Origin: Mucilaginibacter sp. SJ
Lineage (GTDB): Bacteria > Bacteroidota > Bacteroidia > Sphingobacteriales > Sphingobacteriaceae
NCBI RefSeq assembly: GCF_028993635.1
Contig: NZ_CP118631.1
Location: 4,588,001 to 4,652,000 of the forward strand
Length of the DNA stretch: 64,000 nucleotides
Reading direction: 5' to 3'
Translations under genes and position numbers: made by a program
In this document: piece after piece, positions 9,545 through 19,257 of the stretch
Numbering within the stretch: the first letter of the stretch is position 1
Layout of the letters: each line of letters starts with the position of its first letter
The notes under the pieces: model-generated
Databases searched by the model: none
Seen by the model: the letters and a program-made list of their open reading frames with translations, nothing else
Told to the model about the DNA's origin: nothing

Positions 9545-10569
9545 TTTTTGCCCTGTGCCCGTTGGTATAATTCTTCGTATTGTTTGGCCAGTACACCGGC
9601 ACTGAATTTTTGTTCGGCTACCCGCCGGCAGCTGGCCCGGTTGATTGAGTCAATACTGTTAATGGCCGTTATCATGTCGACTTCCGTGCCGCATACAAAG
9701 CCATTTGACCCGTTAGTGACTATCTCCGGTATTGCGCCGCGATTAAAACCGATAACGGGTGTACCGCAGGCCAGTGCTTCGGCCATTACAATACCAAAGG
9801 GCTCATCCCAGGTTACCGGCATCAGCAAAGCTTTTGAGTTACGAAGCAAGTCATTTTTCTGACGGTTATTGACCGGGCCTATGTACTTGATCTGCTCGCC
9901 ATCAATATGGGGTTTTACCTGTTCACTAAAATATTGCTGGTGTATTGGCTCATTGGGTACATTCCCTGCTATCACCAGTTTTTGATTTGTTTTTTTTGCA
10001 GTGTGTATGGCAATAGCTGTCCCTTTTTCATGCTGGATCCGGCCTAAAAAAGCGAGGGGCGCATCATCGGGAACACCTGCATTAAAATTGTAGTCGTTTA
10101 TATCAACCCCGTTATAAATAGTGGTTACATCAGCAAATGCATTGATTTGATTGGCTATGTAATTGCTGCAAGCCGTAAATTTCAATGTGTTTTTATGAGC
10201 GATATTTACCGCCTTTTTAACCTGTGATATGGTAGGCGGCAGCTGATAAGACACAATCTTGGGAATACGGCTTAACATTAGCAACGCAATATTGCTCATA
10301 CGACCGAAGGTATGTACAATATCAAAATGCTGAAAAGCAATCTTTGATGTAAGCCGGTTAATTTTCACCAGATCTTTTACCCCATAATGAGCCGATTCAC
10401 GGTAACCAATGAGTTTACAGCCTGGCTGCGAATGTTCATTGGCATACAGGGTAATATCGTGGCCTTTTTTTTTAAGCTCCTGGATCAGCATAAAAACAAC
10501 GCGTTCGATACCGCCGTATTGCTCGGGGGGCACAGGGATTAGCGGATTTACTATAATGGCTATTTTCAA
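9541..10569 (-). CDS. Family 4 glycosyltransferase
   Basis: 342 residues from TTG 10569 (no nearby ATG). The N-terminus KIAIIVNPLIPVPPEQYGG is diagnostic of the GT4 group with the PP..YGGIE donor-site motif. The C-terminal domain shows FLGRIQHEKGTAIAI and WDEPFGIVMAEALACGTPVI, a full EX7E motif that positions the nucleotide-sugar phosphate. Typically annotated as glycosyltransferase family 4 involved in EPS. A 30-nt gap separates it from the CgeB-like gene. Confidence 0.88.
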   Translation of the reverse strand: MKIAIIVNPLIPVPPEQYGGIERVVFMLIQELKKKGHDITLYANEHSQPGCKLIGYRESAHYGVKDLVKINRLTSKIAFQHFDIVHTFGRMSNIALLMLSRIPKIVSYQLPPTISQVKKAVNIAHKNTLKFTACSNYIANQINAFADVTTIYNGVDINDYNFNAGVPDDAPLAFLGRIQHEKGTAIAIHTAKKTNQKLVIAGNVPNEPIHQQYFSEQVKPHIDGEQIKYIGPVNNRQKNDLLRNSKALLMPVTWDEPFGIVMAEALACGTPVIGFNRGAIPEIVTNGSNGFVCGTEVDMITAINSIDSINRASCRRVAEQKFSAGVLAKQYEELYQRAQGKN

Positions 10570-10599
10570 TTTGCTGGGTACACCGGCGTAACGGTAAGC

Positions 10600-11760
10600 T
10601 TAGGTGCCAAAAATGGTCTTCTTTATTTTTTTTAGTGATGACGGAATAGCGTGGTCGTTCAAGGCCCTTTGTTGTCCGTTGATCCTAAGTTTATCCCTTT
10701 TTTCTTTATTGCTGAGCAACTCTGTACCTTTTTGTACCAGTTCATCAACCGTGTGGTAAACGTTAATTTCGTTATCGGTATCATAAAGCTGGTCAATGCC
10801 TTCGCAATATTCGGTAAGGTAACAAGCGCCAAGCATGGGTGCTTCTATATCACGCAACCGGGAATAGGTTAGCGGTTGCGTGTGTGTACGTTTAAACGTT
10901 GGTACCCGATTAATACCTAAAGTAACCATACTACTTTGAGTGATGTTGATGTACTCATCAAAATCCGGGCTCGGGAATATATGATCGTCGGCAACCGGGA
11001 TTACAGGAAATTTGGTCAGTTGCTGAAGTCCCTTAATTGCTAAGCCGGAAAAGCCCTGCTGTTTTACGAAGTTAACCTGGTTAATAAGTTTTTGATAAGC
11101 AGAACCAGGAACAAATACCGGAGCTGCACTTTGTGCTAACCATCCGGCTCCGCGAACGCTTATCGGCAGACCTTTTTGAATGGCCTGGCCTAACAGGTTT
11201 TCCCGCAGGATGTCTTTTGAACCGATAAACGATACTCCCGGTATTTCATGAAGCAGGGTCCGATACCTTAATTGGGGTTCAACCCACATCGGCATCGGTA
11301 AGTTGATATGCTTGACCCTCGCCTTCCTGTACATAGATAAAGCCTCATGCTCAGGTACCCAGATCAAATCAAAGATCCTGAACTTTGCGGGTACTGCTTT
11401 AAATTCCCGTACGCTATCGCAATAAAAATTAACACAGGGGATGCCCATTTTCCTGATCTGTTCTATTGCCTCTGCAAGTATTTGTTTGGGATACAGGTAG
11501 CTTAAAAAAATGTCTATATTTTGCCGGTTGGCTTTGATATAATTGATTGTTGCCTGCCAGCTCCGTTCCTGCCAGTTTTGCAAAGCAACTGAACCTTCCT
11601 CATAAACCAGTCCTTCGGCCCAGTCAACCTCCGGCGCTTCAATATAGCTCATCCCTGCCTCAACAATACCGTTTTTAATATAATGCTGCCAAAAACGATA
11701 TGAAGGTACAGGATGTGGTCTGCTTACTTTATCCTGTAAAAATGAAAGCAGTATGCGCAT
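10600..11760 (-). CDS. CgeB-like glycosyltransferase
   Basis: About 386 residues from ATG 11760 (MRILLSFLQDK). A TTG-initiated form at 11778 would overlap the neighbour and is less likely. The C-terminal third has the CgeB/Glyco_trans_1_2 pattern: YINITQSSMVTLGINR, RLRDIEAPMLGACYLTEY and YHTVDELVQKGTELL. These proteins are GT-B enzymes first described in Bacillus spore maturation and recurrent in glycan clusters. The substrate is not predictable. The start lies 7 nt after the stop of the upstream GT2. Confidence 0.78.
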   Translation of the reverse strand: MRILLSFLQDKVSRPHPVPSYRFWQHYIKNGIVEAGMSYIEAPEVDWAEGLVYEEGSVALQNWQERSWQATINYIKANRQNIDIFLSYLYPKQILAEAIEQIRKMGIPCVNFYCDSVREFKAVPAKFRIFDLIWVPEHEALSMYRKARVKHINLPMPMWVEPQLRYRTLLHEIPGVSFIGSKDILRENLLGQAIQKGLPISVRGAGWLAQSAAPVFVPGSAYQKLINQVNFVKQQGFSGLAIKGLQQLTKFPVIPVADDHIFPSPDFDEYINITQSSMVTLGINRVPTFKRTHTQPLTYSRLRDIEAPMLGACYLTEYCEGIDQLYDTDNEINVYHTVDELVQKGTELLSNKEKRDKLRINGQQRALNDHAIPSSLKKIKKTIFGT

Positions 11761-11767
11761 GGATAAA

Positions 11768-12721
11768 CTATCTGCCAAATAAAACTTTAAATTTTTGTGT
11801 TAATTTCCAACCGATAAGCCGGTTTAGCATTTTTGTGTAACCGCCTGCCGGATATTTAGCTTTTGAACCGCCTAACTCATCAATACATTGTTGGGCTTTG
11901 TTTATAATATCGGGATAATGAGGATAATACGCATAAACAAAGTTTTGCAGGCAATCGGCAACAGCGGCTCTTACTCTTGGGCTATTTTCATGCTGAAGCA
12001 TATATCTTGTACCTTCATAAATAGAGGTAAAAGCCGACTCAATTGCCCGCCTGGAAGTTAACGCAGACAACGAATTGCTTATACCACTCCGGTAGTACAA
12101 CACCGCGTTTTGAGCAAAGCGAATCTCACTTGCTTGTAACAACACGCGTGTAATAAATTCAAAATCATTTACAAGGCTCAACCGCTCGTCCCATAAACCC
12201 GATTTTTCAAGCAAGGGCCTTGGGATTAGCCATAAGGCGCATTGCATCATGGCTTGTTTGCCATCCATGGACGATACCAGCCAGTCAATGGGTTTACAAT
12301 CCTCCCTGATGAGATCTTCATTTACTTTAAAGGAGCTAATGTCATCGTTATAAAAACGACCCCAGGCTGCTGAGGCTACTACATCATCGTTATCTCCAAT
12401 CCGTTTAACCTGTTCTGCAATATAACCGGGCGAGATAACATCATCGGCATCCATAAACTTGATAAACCTGCCTTTTGAAAGACTGAAGGCTTTATTTGCA
12501 GCCGTGCACTGCCCGCCGTTTTCCTGGTGGTAAATGCCGATGCGGGGATCTGTAAGTTGCTTGAGTATAATGGATGTATCATCTGTAGAACCATCGTTAA
12601 CAATAATGAGCTCCCAATTGGTGTAGGTTTGCCCGGCTATGGACCGAACGGCTTCGGCAATATATTTGCCCGCGTTATATGCCGGCATGCAAACAGAAAC
12701 TAAAGGATTCGTTTTTTCCAC
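11768..12721 (-). CDS. Family 2 glycosyltransferase
   Basis: 317 residues from GTG 12721; the next Met lies inside the catalytic strand, so GTG is needed. The fold opens VSVCMPAYNAGKYIAEAVRSI, with NDGSTDDT for nucleotide binding and KFMDADDVISPGYI as the DXD metal site. The C-terminal part (SLVNDFEFITRVLL) holds the catalytic-base region of WcaA-type enzymes. The start lies 22 nt inside the 3' end of the GT8-like gene 12700-13632, pointing to coupled expression. Confidence 0.87.
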   Translation of the reverse strand: MEKTNPLVSVCMPAYNAGKYIAEAVRSIAGQTYTNWELIIVNDGSTDDTSIILKQLTDPRIGIYHQENGGQCTAANKAFSLSKGRFIKFMDADDVISPGYIAEQVKRIGDNDDVVASAAWGRFYNDDISSFKVNEDLIREDCKPIDWLVSSMDGKQAMMQCALWLIPRPLLEKSGLWDERLSLVNDFEFITRVLLQASEIRFAQNAVLYYRSGISNSLSALTSRRAIESAFTSIYEGTRYMLQHENSPRVRAAVADCLQNFVYAYYPHYPDIINKAQQCIDELGGSKAKYPAGGYTKMLNRLIGWKLTQKFKVLFGR

Positions 12722-13632
12722 TCTGAAGTAAAATAAGGCAGTTTGGCCTTAAAAATATAATGACGGACGATATCAGGCTTGTCAGGGTTGGGCTTGTCGT
12801 CGTAAAAGATGCGGTATAATTTTTCATCAAGTGCCAGGGCGGTTTGATGATACAACACATAACTCATGAGTGTTTGTTCAACTTGTGCCGGACCTGCATT
12901 GGGATAATGCAACAGCAACAGTTTGGCTTTTTCTTCAAGATCGGCATAGTCAATTTTATCATTATCATAAGCAACAATGCCGCCGTTTACTTTTTTTATA
13001 CAGTTAATGCCATATTTATCACGCAGCACATCCTCGCTGTCTACAAAATAGGAGTCTGCCAGTTGCTCTTTCATGTAAACCGCCGTTTTGTGCTGATAAG
13101 CCTCTATGATTTGGACTGGTTTGCCGAAAAAAATCATATCGCTATCCATGTGGATTGTCCATGAAGGCGAAGTATGAATATCAATCAACCGGCGAAAAAA
13201 CGGATGCCAGTTACGCAAATGCCGTAACGTTGGAAATGTATGTTGTGGTAAAACAAGGTCGAGATGTTGTAATACCCGTTGCTCGGATATGGCCTCAACA
13301 CCCGGCAGTACTTTATTTATAAAACTGATATGCTCATCGGTAAGCGTCCCGTCCGAATATAGTCTGATGCCCAATTGGCCATTTAGGTATCGGGCCAGAG
13401 TATAAGCACAAAAAATAGTTTGATGCCAATATTTTTCCCCTGTGAGGAAACTTACTTTCAGTATTTTACCTGTTGATAATTTAACAGGCGGTAACTTTAA
13501 GGCGGCTTTTTTCATTTGCTGCTCACCCCGCTGCATGTTCAGCCAGCCCATCGGTCCGAAATGACTGATATGATACCTTACCGAAAAGGTTGGTTTAAAA
13601 AAATACTTGTATGCTATTTTACCTAATGACAC
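12700..13632 (-). CDS. GT8-like glycosyltransferase, paralogue A
   Basis: 310 residues from GTG 13632. The centre contains WTIHMDSDMIFFGKP (around residue 165), a DXD-type metal site preceded by a hydrophobic strand as in GT8 and related GT-A enzymes. The N-terminal part KVSFLTGEKYWHQTIFCAYTLAR parallels KFTLVDDGSF-type donor folds. It belongs to a local family with 13636-14556 and the broken gene at 14563-15401; all three share the YFLTGKNYLYQTLYC-like segment, the DSD site and similar length. No closer family name is recognised, so specificity is unknown. Confidence 0.7.
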   Translation of the reverse strand: MSLGKIAYKYFFKPTFSVRYHISHFGPMGWLNMQRGEQQMKKAALKLPPVKLSTGKILKVSFLTGEKYWHQTIFCAYTLARYLNGQLGIRLYSDGTLTDEHISFINKVLPGVEAISEQRVLQHLDLVLPQHTFPTLRHLRNWHPFFRRLIDIHTSPSWTIHMDSDMIFFGKPVQIIEAYQHKTAVYMKEQLADSYFVDSEDVLRDKYGINCIKKVNGGIVAYDNDKIDYADLEEKAKLLLLHYPNAGPAQVEQTLMSYVLYHQTALALDEKLYRIFYDDKPNPDKPDIVRHYIFKAKLPYFTSEWKKRIL

Positions 13633-13635
13633 GGG

Positions 13636-14556
13636 CTATAAAAAATGTTTCCAGGCTTGTTTAAAATAACCTTCTTTTGAAAGGTCTACATAGTGATGAA
13701 GAATGCCTGTTTTGTTTTTTATCTGATCCGGGCCAGGATTAACTATATAATCTCCGGCTTTTAAAACAGCAGCATCAGTGTCGCCTATTATCATGGCCGA
13801 TAACGCCTGCTCTAAATAGTAAGAAGTTCCTTCCTGCTCCTCCAGTGTTTTAACCCAGTTTTCCAGCTTGTCCCAGTCAATAGCTTCGCTTTTTAAACCG
13901 ATAGCCCCCACATTAAGCAACGGTTTTACTGGTGCACCGGTCAGTTGATCCATCAATTGCCGCGAATATCCATAAGCTTCTGTACAATCAATCATGTGCA
14001 GAGGTTGTTGCGGGGCATAAAGCCAGGTAATTATTTCCCTGGGTTCATGCCAAAAAAGCATGTCCGAATCCAGTACCAGTTTCCAGTCATCGCCTGGAAT
14101 GGTGTGCACATCGGTTAGTTTTTTAATGTGAGGATATACTGCTCTTTTTTTATGCAGGTACGGATAACGTGCTTCGGGCAACGTGTTTTGCAGGTTTTCA
14201 CTGATTTGCGCCACTGTAATTACCCGTGCGCCGGGCAGCTGTTTTGCTACCCTTTCCATCAGTGCAGCATTAAAGCTGCCGTCATCAACCAATGTGAATT
14301 TAAATTGCGCAGCAGATGACTTAATTAATGATTGGATGCAGTAAAGCGTTTGGTACAGGTAGTTTTTACCTGTTAAAAAGTAAATCGGCAACCCATTGGT
14401 ATGTGAAATTACCGGCGGCAGCTCAACAGAGCGCTGTTCCATCTCTCTGCAGCCATTCATCATGCTGCGATAATTGAGATAACCACCAAAACGCCTGAAC
14501 TTCTGGAGTTGTGAACGTGGGTTACGGTATAAAAAATTAATCGCCTGTTGTAACAA
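13636..14556 (-). CDS. GT8-like glycosyltransferase, paralogue B
   Basis: 306 residues from TTG 14556. Visible features are IYFLTGKNYLYQTLYCIQSL near the N-terminus, FTLVDDGSFNAALMERV, the metal-binding WKLVLDSDMLFWHEPREI, and a C-terminal ILHHYVDLSKEGYFK tail. It looks like a GT-A enzyme related to GT8, paralogous to the genes on both sides. It is 3 nt from paralogue A and 6 nt from the broken copy, consistent with tandem duplication followed by divergence. Likely intact. Confidence 0.7.
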   Translation of the reverse strand: MLQQAINFLYRNPRSQLQKFRRFGGYLNYRSMMNGCREMEQRSVELPPVISHTNGLPIYFLTGKNYLYQTLYCIQSLIKSSAAQFKFTLVDDGSFNAALMERVAKQLPGARVITVAQISENLQNTLPEARYPYLHKKRAVYPHIKKLTDVHTIPGDDWKLVLDSDMLFWHEPREIITWLYAPQQPLHMIDCTEAYGYSRQLMDQLTGAPVKPLLNVGAIGLKSEAIDWDKLENWVKTLEEQEGTSYYLEQALSAMIIGDTDAAVLKAGDYIVNPGPDQIKNKTGILHHYVDLSKEGYFKQAWKHFL

Positions 14557-14562
14557 GGAAAG

Positions 14563-15401
14563 CTATAAATTAAACAACGAGTCGCGCCAGAATAAATGTC
14601 GGACGTTTGCGGTATAATGCCGGCCCACAATGCCATTTTTTTTCATAGGCCTAATCTGTTTGCTATCCTGGTGATCGTTTTTTATAATCTCTGTTGTCCG
14701 GGGTATTCCAATTGATGAACTTGCTATATGAGCAAAAATAGTTTGTTCGGTAAAATAATGTACATAGTTACTTACATGAAACAATAATTCCTCCAGCCGA
14801 AAGTCTTCGTAAATTCTGGGCTCATAAATAATTAATAAGCCCGAATTGAAGGTATAAGTATCATAGAGGTTATTACCGTAGAAATTCAGAACGCGGTCAT
14901 CATAAGTTGAGTTTCCCCCCTGGCTTCCGCCGCAAACAAACCCGCCATGTTCGGGGAATATATTTGTTAAAATCCTCGTAAAAAAGTATGTCACTGTCTA
15001 TCCATATTACAGGTTGGACTTCGGCCTGATGAAGTATCACGGCCAATTTTTTGCCAAGCACATGGCTCTCGGCATAATTTAAAAGATTGATCCTGTTTTT
15101 GTCCTGATGATATACCGCGCTTTGCTGCCAGTGGTTAACAATAAGCTCACCCGGCCAAAACCTGAATTTACTTTTGATTTCTTCCGGAGATAACGATCCG
15201 TTTAGGAATCTCTTCCCAATATTTTGCAATAGAATAAGCGGACAGGCGCGTCATATCTATGATACTTTTGCCGGTCATCATAAGTACAGTATAAGCCGCT
15301 GATGCTTTGGGCTGCCCTACAGCAAGGGGCTTATATTCAAGCAAGCTCCTGTAAAGTAATGGTAAGCGATAAGCCAGTGAGTTGCTTATTTTATTGATCA
15401 T
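14563..15401 (-). pseudogene. GT8-like glycosyltransferase, paralogue C, broken by two +1 frameshifts
   Basis: Three overlapping minus-strand frames together read as one protein of about 278 residues. Frame one (15401 downward) ends after AKYWEEIPKR. Reading continues in the next frame as NGSLSPEEIKSKFRFWPGE if one A of the AAA near 15204 is skipped. WIDSDILFYEDFNKYIP then continues in a third frame as EHGGFVCGGSQGGNS if one C of the CCCC near 14956 is skipped. The DSD metal motif and overall layout match the two neighbouring GT8-like genes. Either it is a decaying tandem copy or it contains assembly errors; both shifts have the same sign. Confidence 0.75.
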
Positions 15402-16320
15402 TTATACTTGTTTTTATAAGCCCGTCATACATACCGCAGGCGCCCTGCCATTTTATATATGCCGCAGCGTTTTTCCAGGCTTTATAGGTAACCCAGGCTT
15501 TAGCTTTTCGCAATGAAGCTCCCGATTTTGTGATTTGTTGCCATGGGTTTATACCGTGGCTTTGCAGTAGCTGCACCCACGATTTATTGGTATTGTTAAG
15601 CAAACGTGCAAGGTAACCTGCTTGCATGCGTTGAGCAGGAATAATATGTTGTAGTATAAGCTGAGGGAAATAACCAACCTGCCAGCCGCTTTTAAGGATC
15701 TCGAGCACAATATCGTTATCGCCGCCGGAGCTTAAGGAGTTGGCAGTCCTGTCGCTGAGGTTATTTTTGCCCTGTGTTATTTTTTCCATATAGGATGATA
15801 GCGCTTCGCGTTTTATAACCATCCCTGCACCTATGGGCGCAGCAGTTGGATATTCATTATTCCATGCGGATGTGACAGGGGTATCGCCAAGGTCGCGCAG
15901 GGCCAGGCTTCCGTAAAACTCACACAGCCATTCGGGCGGGTCAGTTTCAAACAGTGGGATTGATTTACCACCTATAGCGCCCATTTGGGGATTTTGGCCA
16001 AATATGTTGAGGGCTTTTTCAAGATAGCCGCTTTCAATCATATTATCATCATCAACCATTACTATGATATTGCCCGTTGATTCATTGAAGCCCTTAAGTC
16101 GGGCATAAGTTAACCCTTGCTTTGTTTCATCTGCAATTTGGGCCGCAGGATGCCAGCTTAAGTTAAGTTGCTGCCGGAAATTGTTGGATGAATTATTGTC
16201 GACGATGATTAACTCCCATCGATTGGCAGGCAGTGATTGGCTTTTTAAGGCCGAAAGCGTTTGCCGTAATCTTGTCGTATCCGGATTATAAGTAGGGATG
16301 ATGACGCTTAACTCAGTCAT
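15391..16320 (-). CDS. Family 2 glycosyltransferase
   Basis: 309 residues from ATG 16320 (MTELSVIIPTYNPD). The longer TTG-initiated version at 16353 would add residues before the first beta strand and is rejected. VDNNSSNNF, the metal site VMVDDDNMIESGYL and the SLSSGGDNDIVLEILKSGW catalytic region are typical GT2 elements. The C-terminal 100 residues are helical and basic. It overlaps the GT9 gene by 8 nt upstream and the broken GT8-like gene by 11 nt downstream. Confidence 0.87.
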   Translation of the reverse strand: MTELSVIIPTYNPDTTRLRQTLSALKSQSLPANRWELIIVDNNSSNNFRQQLNLSWHPAAQIADETKQGLTYARLKGFNESTGNIIVMVDDDNMIESGYLEKALNIFGQNPQMGAIGGKSIPLFETDPPEWLCEFYGSLALRDLGDTPVTSAWNNEYPTAAPIGAGMVIKREALSSYMEKITQGKNNLSDRTANSLSSGGDNDIVLEILKSGWQVGYFPQLILQHIIPAQRMQAGYLARLLNNTNKSWVQLLQSHGINPWQQITKSGASLRKAKAWVTYKAWKNAAAYIKWQGACGMYDGLIKTSINDQ

Positions 16321-17254
16321 TATATAAGATATCGGCAGGCAAAGGTTTGTCAATTAAAGCCAACTGTTCTATTACAGCCGCCTCAACTGTGCCGGGCAAA
16401 ATCATTTGCATGCACTTTTTATCGTAATGGCAGGTATTATGTAACCAGCATGGTGAGCATTCAACCGCAGAATATATGTTTTTAAAACTGATATACCCTG
16501 ATTGGCCAGGTCTTTCACGCCCACCATATATGATTACCGACCGGCAGTCGACTGAGCGTGCCAGATGCATCATAAACCCTACGTGTGATACTAAAAGGGC
16601 GGCATTACTTAATATTGCTGCTGTTTGCCGGATAGTAGTTTTCCCGCGCAGATCGATAACGTTTTTCAGCGGTGCATCTGTTTGAGAGCCTAACTGGATG
16701 AATTTGTGGGTTTGGCAAAGCAAATCAACAACCTGTTGGTATTTTTTAACGTCCCATTCTTTATTACCCATTGGGAACAATGCTGCTGAGCCGGATGTTG
16801 TTATTACGATATGGTTTTTTGCCCATTGCGCGGCTTTCAGTTCATTAGCAGTTAAAATTAAAACGGGCTTAAGATCTATTTTACCTTTAAGCTGTAAATC
16901 ATCGGCCATTTTTAAAATGATATGCTTTTCGGGTATTTCGTCGCCGTCGGTTTCGGGATGATAAACTGTGTATTTTGGAAAAACAGTTTTTACGTTGAAG
17001 GCTTTAAGAAGCATACCCGATAATAATGTCCCAAAAGGTAAAATAAGTTTGATATTCGGATTATGCTCAAAGAGTTGTTGTTGGTTACTTTTTATCCAGA
17101 TATTTTTATGCCTGCGCCCGTAGAGTTCCCGACTTAATACAGTGAGCAGCAGGTTATCGCCCAGTGATTCGCCAAAAGCAATGATATAGGATGGTATACC
17201 GTATTTATAAAAGTAAAGCAGTGTTGATTTTATAGTTTTGATTCGGTTTTTCAA
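16313..17254 (-). CDS. Family 9 (heptosyltransferase-like) glycosyltransferase
   Basis: 313 residues from TTG 17254. FGESLGDNLLLTVLSREL near the N-terminus is the GT9 acceptor-side motif. The C-terminal domain has VTTSGSAALFPMGNKEWDVKKYQ, FIQLGSQTD and ALLVSHVGFMMHLARSV, which parallel the ADP-heptose LPS heptosyltransferases. A Cys/His-rich patch (CSPCWLHNTCHYDKKC) near the C-terminus is common in this family. The donor may be ADP-heptose or another sugar. It precedes a GT2 with an 8-nt overlap. Confidence 0.85.
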   Translation of the reverse strand: MKNRIKTIKSTLLYFYKYGIPSYIIAFGESLGDNLLLTVLSRELYGRRHKNIWIKSNQQQLFEHNPNIKLILPFGTLLSGMLLKAFNVKTVFPKYTVYHPETDGDEIPEKHIILKMADDLQLKGKIDLKPVLILTANELKAAQWAKNHIVITTSGSAALFPMGNKEWDVKKYQQVVDLLCQTHKFIQLGSQTDAPLKNVIDLRGKTTIRQTAAILSNAALLVSHVGFMMHLARSVDCRSVIIYGGRERPGQSGYISFKNIYSAVECSPCWLHNTCHYDKKCMQMILPGTVEAAVIEQLALIDKPLPADILYND

Positions 17255-17284
17255 AATATTGCTTTGAGGCTTCCAAATATCATC

Positions 17285-18145
17285 TCACTTTTTCAGGCTC
17301 CAGTACATCATTCTTAAAAAAGTTTTAAACCTGAATGGGATGCTGAGTCCGTTTAAACCGGTTATGTAGTATAAAATGTTGAACCACGCAAACGTTATGC
17401 TTTGTTTTTCCTTCGCCAGCCACAGGCAGCAGTAAATTGATTGCTGCAAACATGTAGCTTTATCATTGATATAGCCGAGGGCTGTATGTGTTGACAGAAA
17501 CTTATAATGATAACCGAAAAAACGATAATCATAAGTTGATGAGCTTAAACCAGCCTCGCCAAAGAACGCTATATCCAGATCGATGTATCGGGTTTTAAAT
17601 ACTGGGTTACAAAATACTTTCAACGTTAAATGGTAGTCTGCAGCCACCTTAAACTTTATGTTGTATTTACCGGTGTAATTAAATATCCCGCGTTTATAAA
17701 AAATGCCCTGGTGATGAATGCCGCGTGATAATACTTTATTAATAGTATCATCCGCATATTTTGTATTTGATGTAGTACCTGTTACATTACCATATACAAG
17801 ATCGGCAGGTTCATTTTGGATGGCCTGATAAACCTGATCCAACACTGTGGAGCTGTTGAAAGTATCATCGCCACCCATAAAGTAAAGCCATTGACCGCTC
17901 GCCATATCAATTCCTTTGTTCATGGCATCATAAACGCCCCTGTCGGGTTCAGAAATGAACTGGATATTAACCTTATCTGTTTTTTTTAAATTGTTGACGA
18001 TATATTGTGTATTATCATTTGAGCCGCCATCAACCAAAACCAGCTCGTAGTTTTTGAAAAATTGGCCGGTGATGCTATCAAGAGCTTGCTGTAAAGTGCT
18101 TTCACAGTTATACAGCGGCATAATAAGGGAAAAGAATGGCTTCAA
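17285..18145 (-). CDS. Family 2 glycosyltransferase (WcaA-like), TTGA-coupled
   Basis: 286 residues from TTG 18145, which shares a TTGA with the preceding stop. (M)KPFFSLIMPLYNCESTLQQAL, VDGGSNDNTQYI, PDRGVYDAMNKGIDMASGQW and YFMGGDDTF form a standard GT2 catalytic core. The IHHQGIFYKRGIF segment is the usual acceptor-site motif of this subgroup. Its core closely resembles the plus-strand GT2 at 43040-43777, although the two genes are far apart. The C-terminal end is short, aromatic and amphipathic, perhaps membrane-associating. Confidence 0.87.
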   Translation of the reverse strand: MKPFFSLIMPLYNCESTLQQALDSITGQFFKNYELVLVDGGSNDNTQYIVNNLKKTDKVNIQFISEPDRGVYDAMNKGIDMASGQWLYFMGGDDTFNSSTVLDQVYQAIQNEPADLVYGNVTGTTSNTKYADDTINKVLSRGIHHQGIFYKRGIFNYTGKYNIKFKVAADYHLTLKVFCNPVFKTRYIDLDIAFFGEAGLSSSTYDYRFFGYHYKFLSTHTALGYINDKATCLQQSIYCCLWLAKEKQSITFAWFNILYYITGLNGLSIPFRFKTFLRMMYWSLKK

Positions 18146-19257
18146 TTAAGGTTTGCTGTTAACACCTTGTTGGCTTCATTTACCCAGGTATCCAAGCCTT
18201 GCGGGTTCCAGTGCGAATCGCTACGGTAGAATAGATTGCGCTTGTCGGCTTTGAAAGCTTTATATAATGGTATTATAGGAAGATCAGTTTTTTGTTCAAC
18301 TCTTTCCAACAAGTGATTGTAGGGCATTCGTTTATCATCATAAACAGATACCGCATTAGGGATCACTGAAAGAAAAACTTTTTTAAAGCCAATAGCCCGA
18401 TAATAATCACGTGCAATATCCAGGTTGCGGACTATAGAATCTAACGCATGCTCATTCTTATATCTGAAGGCCGATTGCATATTATTGGTGTCGATGGTGA
18501 CATAAAAAAGTAGCCTCTTTTTATCAGAGCTTATTACCACCCCATTTGCTATACGATCAAAAAGCTTATAATTTAATGATGCTTTTGCCTCTTTAAAAGG
18601 AGTTGTCAGTTTATTATCAAAAAGAATGAGCTCGAGGTTACGGCTTAAGTCCTTATTAAAGATGATCTTGTTCAGGCGCTCAAAAAGTGATGTGGGAGGT
18701 GGTTGACCTGGTGCCGGGGCAGGCGTATTGCTGAAGTTTACACCGCTTTTGATATCGTTATTTGTCCAGCGAATTTCATCGGTTTTGTCGATATCATAGT
18801 CGTTAAGATTACGTTCTGCAAACTCCATCATTAGGTAGTTTTGTTTAGTACTATCCAGTTTAATTGGGCCGAAAGAGAACCGGCGATCGAGGAAAATCAC
18901 GTTATCAAATGCATCAAAAGCACCGGAAAGTATCTTATCAGCCAAAAAGCTGTCTCCTATTATGTATAATACTCTATTGGTGTTTTGCCTGCCGGGTTTG
19001 TAACCATATTGTTTAAAAGGTTCGAGTTTAAATTTGTACTGGGACAGATAGCAAACACCATACAAATCGCCGTAGCGCCACCTGTCTGAATGTACTAATG
19101 CGGCTTTGTACAGGGCGCTTTCCTGTATCATTTGTGGATTCAGGTGATCAAAATATTTTTCAAACTTTATTTTATTAATGAATGACTGGTTCATGGCGCT
19201 ACCCAGCAATACAAGACTAATAAACAAAATGAACAGACCGGTAATCTTACGCTTCAA
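18142..19257 (-). CDS. AlgJ/AlgX-like SGNH-fold acetyltransferase partner
   Basis: 371 residues from TTG 19257, in a TTGA overlap with the MBOAT gene. An N-terminal signal anchor (about residues 5-24) is followed by an extracytoplasmic domain with VLYIIGDSFLAD (SGNH Ser block) near residue 100 and YRSDSHWNPQGLD near the C-terminus. These are the catalytic Ser and Asp/His blocks of AlgJ, AlgX and DltD-like proteins. In alginate-type systems this protein moves an acetyl group, passed across the membrane by the MBOAT protein, onto the polymer in the periplasm. The paired, overlapping MBOAT gene strongly supports that role. Confidence 0.83.
   Translation of the reverse strand: MKRKITGLFILFISLVLLGSAMNQSFINKIKFEKYFDHLNPQMIQESALYKAALVHSDRWRYGDLYGVCYLSQYKFKLEPFKQYGYKPGRQNTNRVLYIIGDSFLADKILSGAFDAFDNVIFLDRRFSFGPIKLDSTKQNYLMMEFAERNLNDYDIDKTDEIRWTNNDIKSGVNFSNTPAPAPGQPPPTSLFERLNKIIFNKDLSRNLELILFDNKLTTPFKEAKASLNYKLFDRIANGVVISSDKKRLLFYVTIDTNNMQSAFRYKNEHALDSIVRNLDIARDYYRAIGFKKVFLSVIPNAVSVYDDKRMPYNHLLERVEQKTDLPIIPLYKAFKADKRNLFYRSDSHWNPQGLDTWVNEANKVLTANLN

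Noticed and set aside
9308..9862. 184-residue open frame on the plus strand
   Set aside because: It lies opposite the ends of two well-supported glycosyltransferase genes and shows no domain, so it is an antisense shadow.
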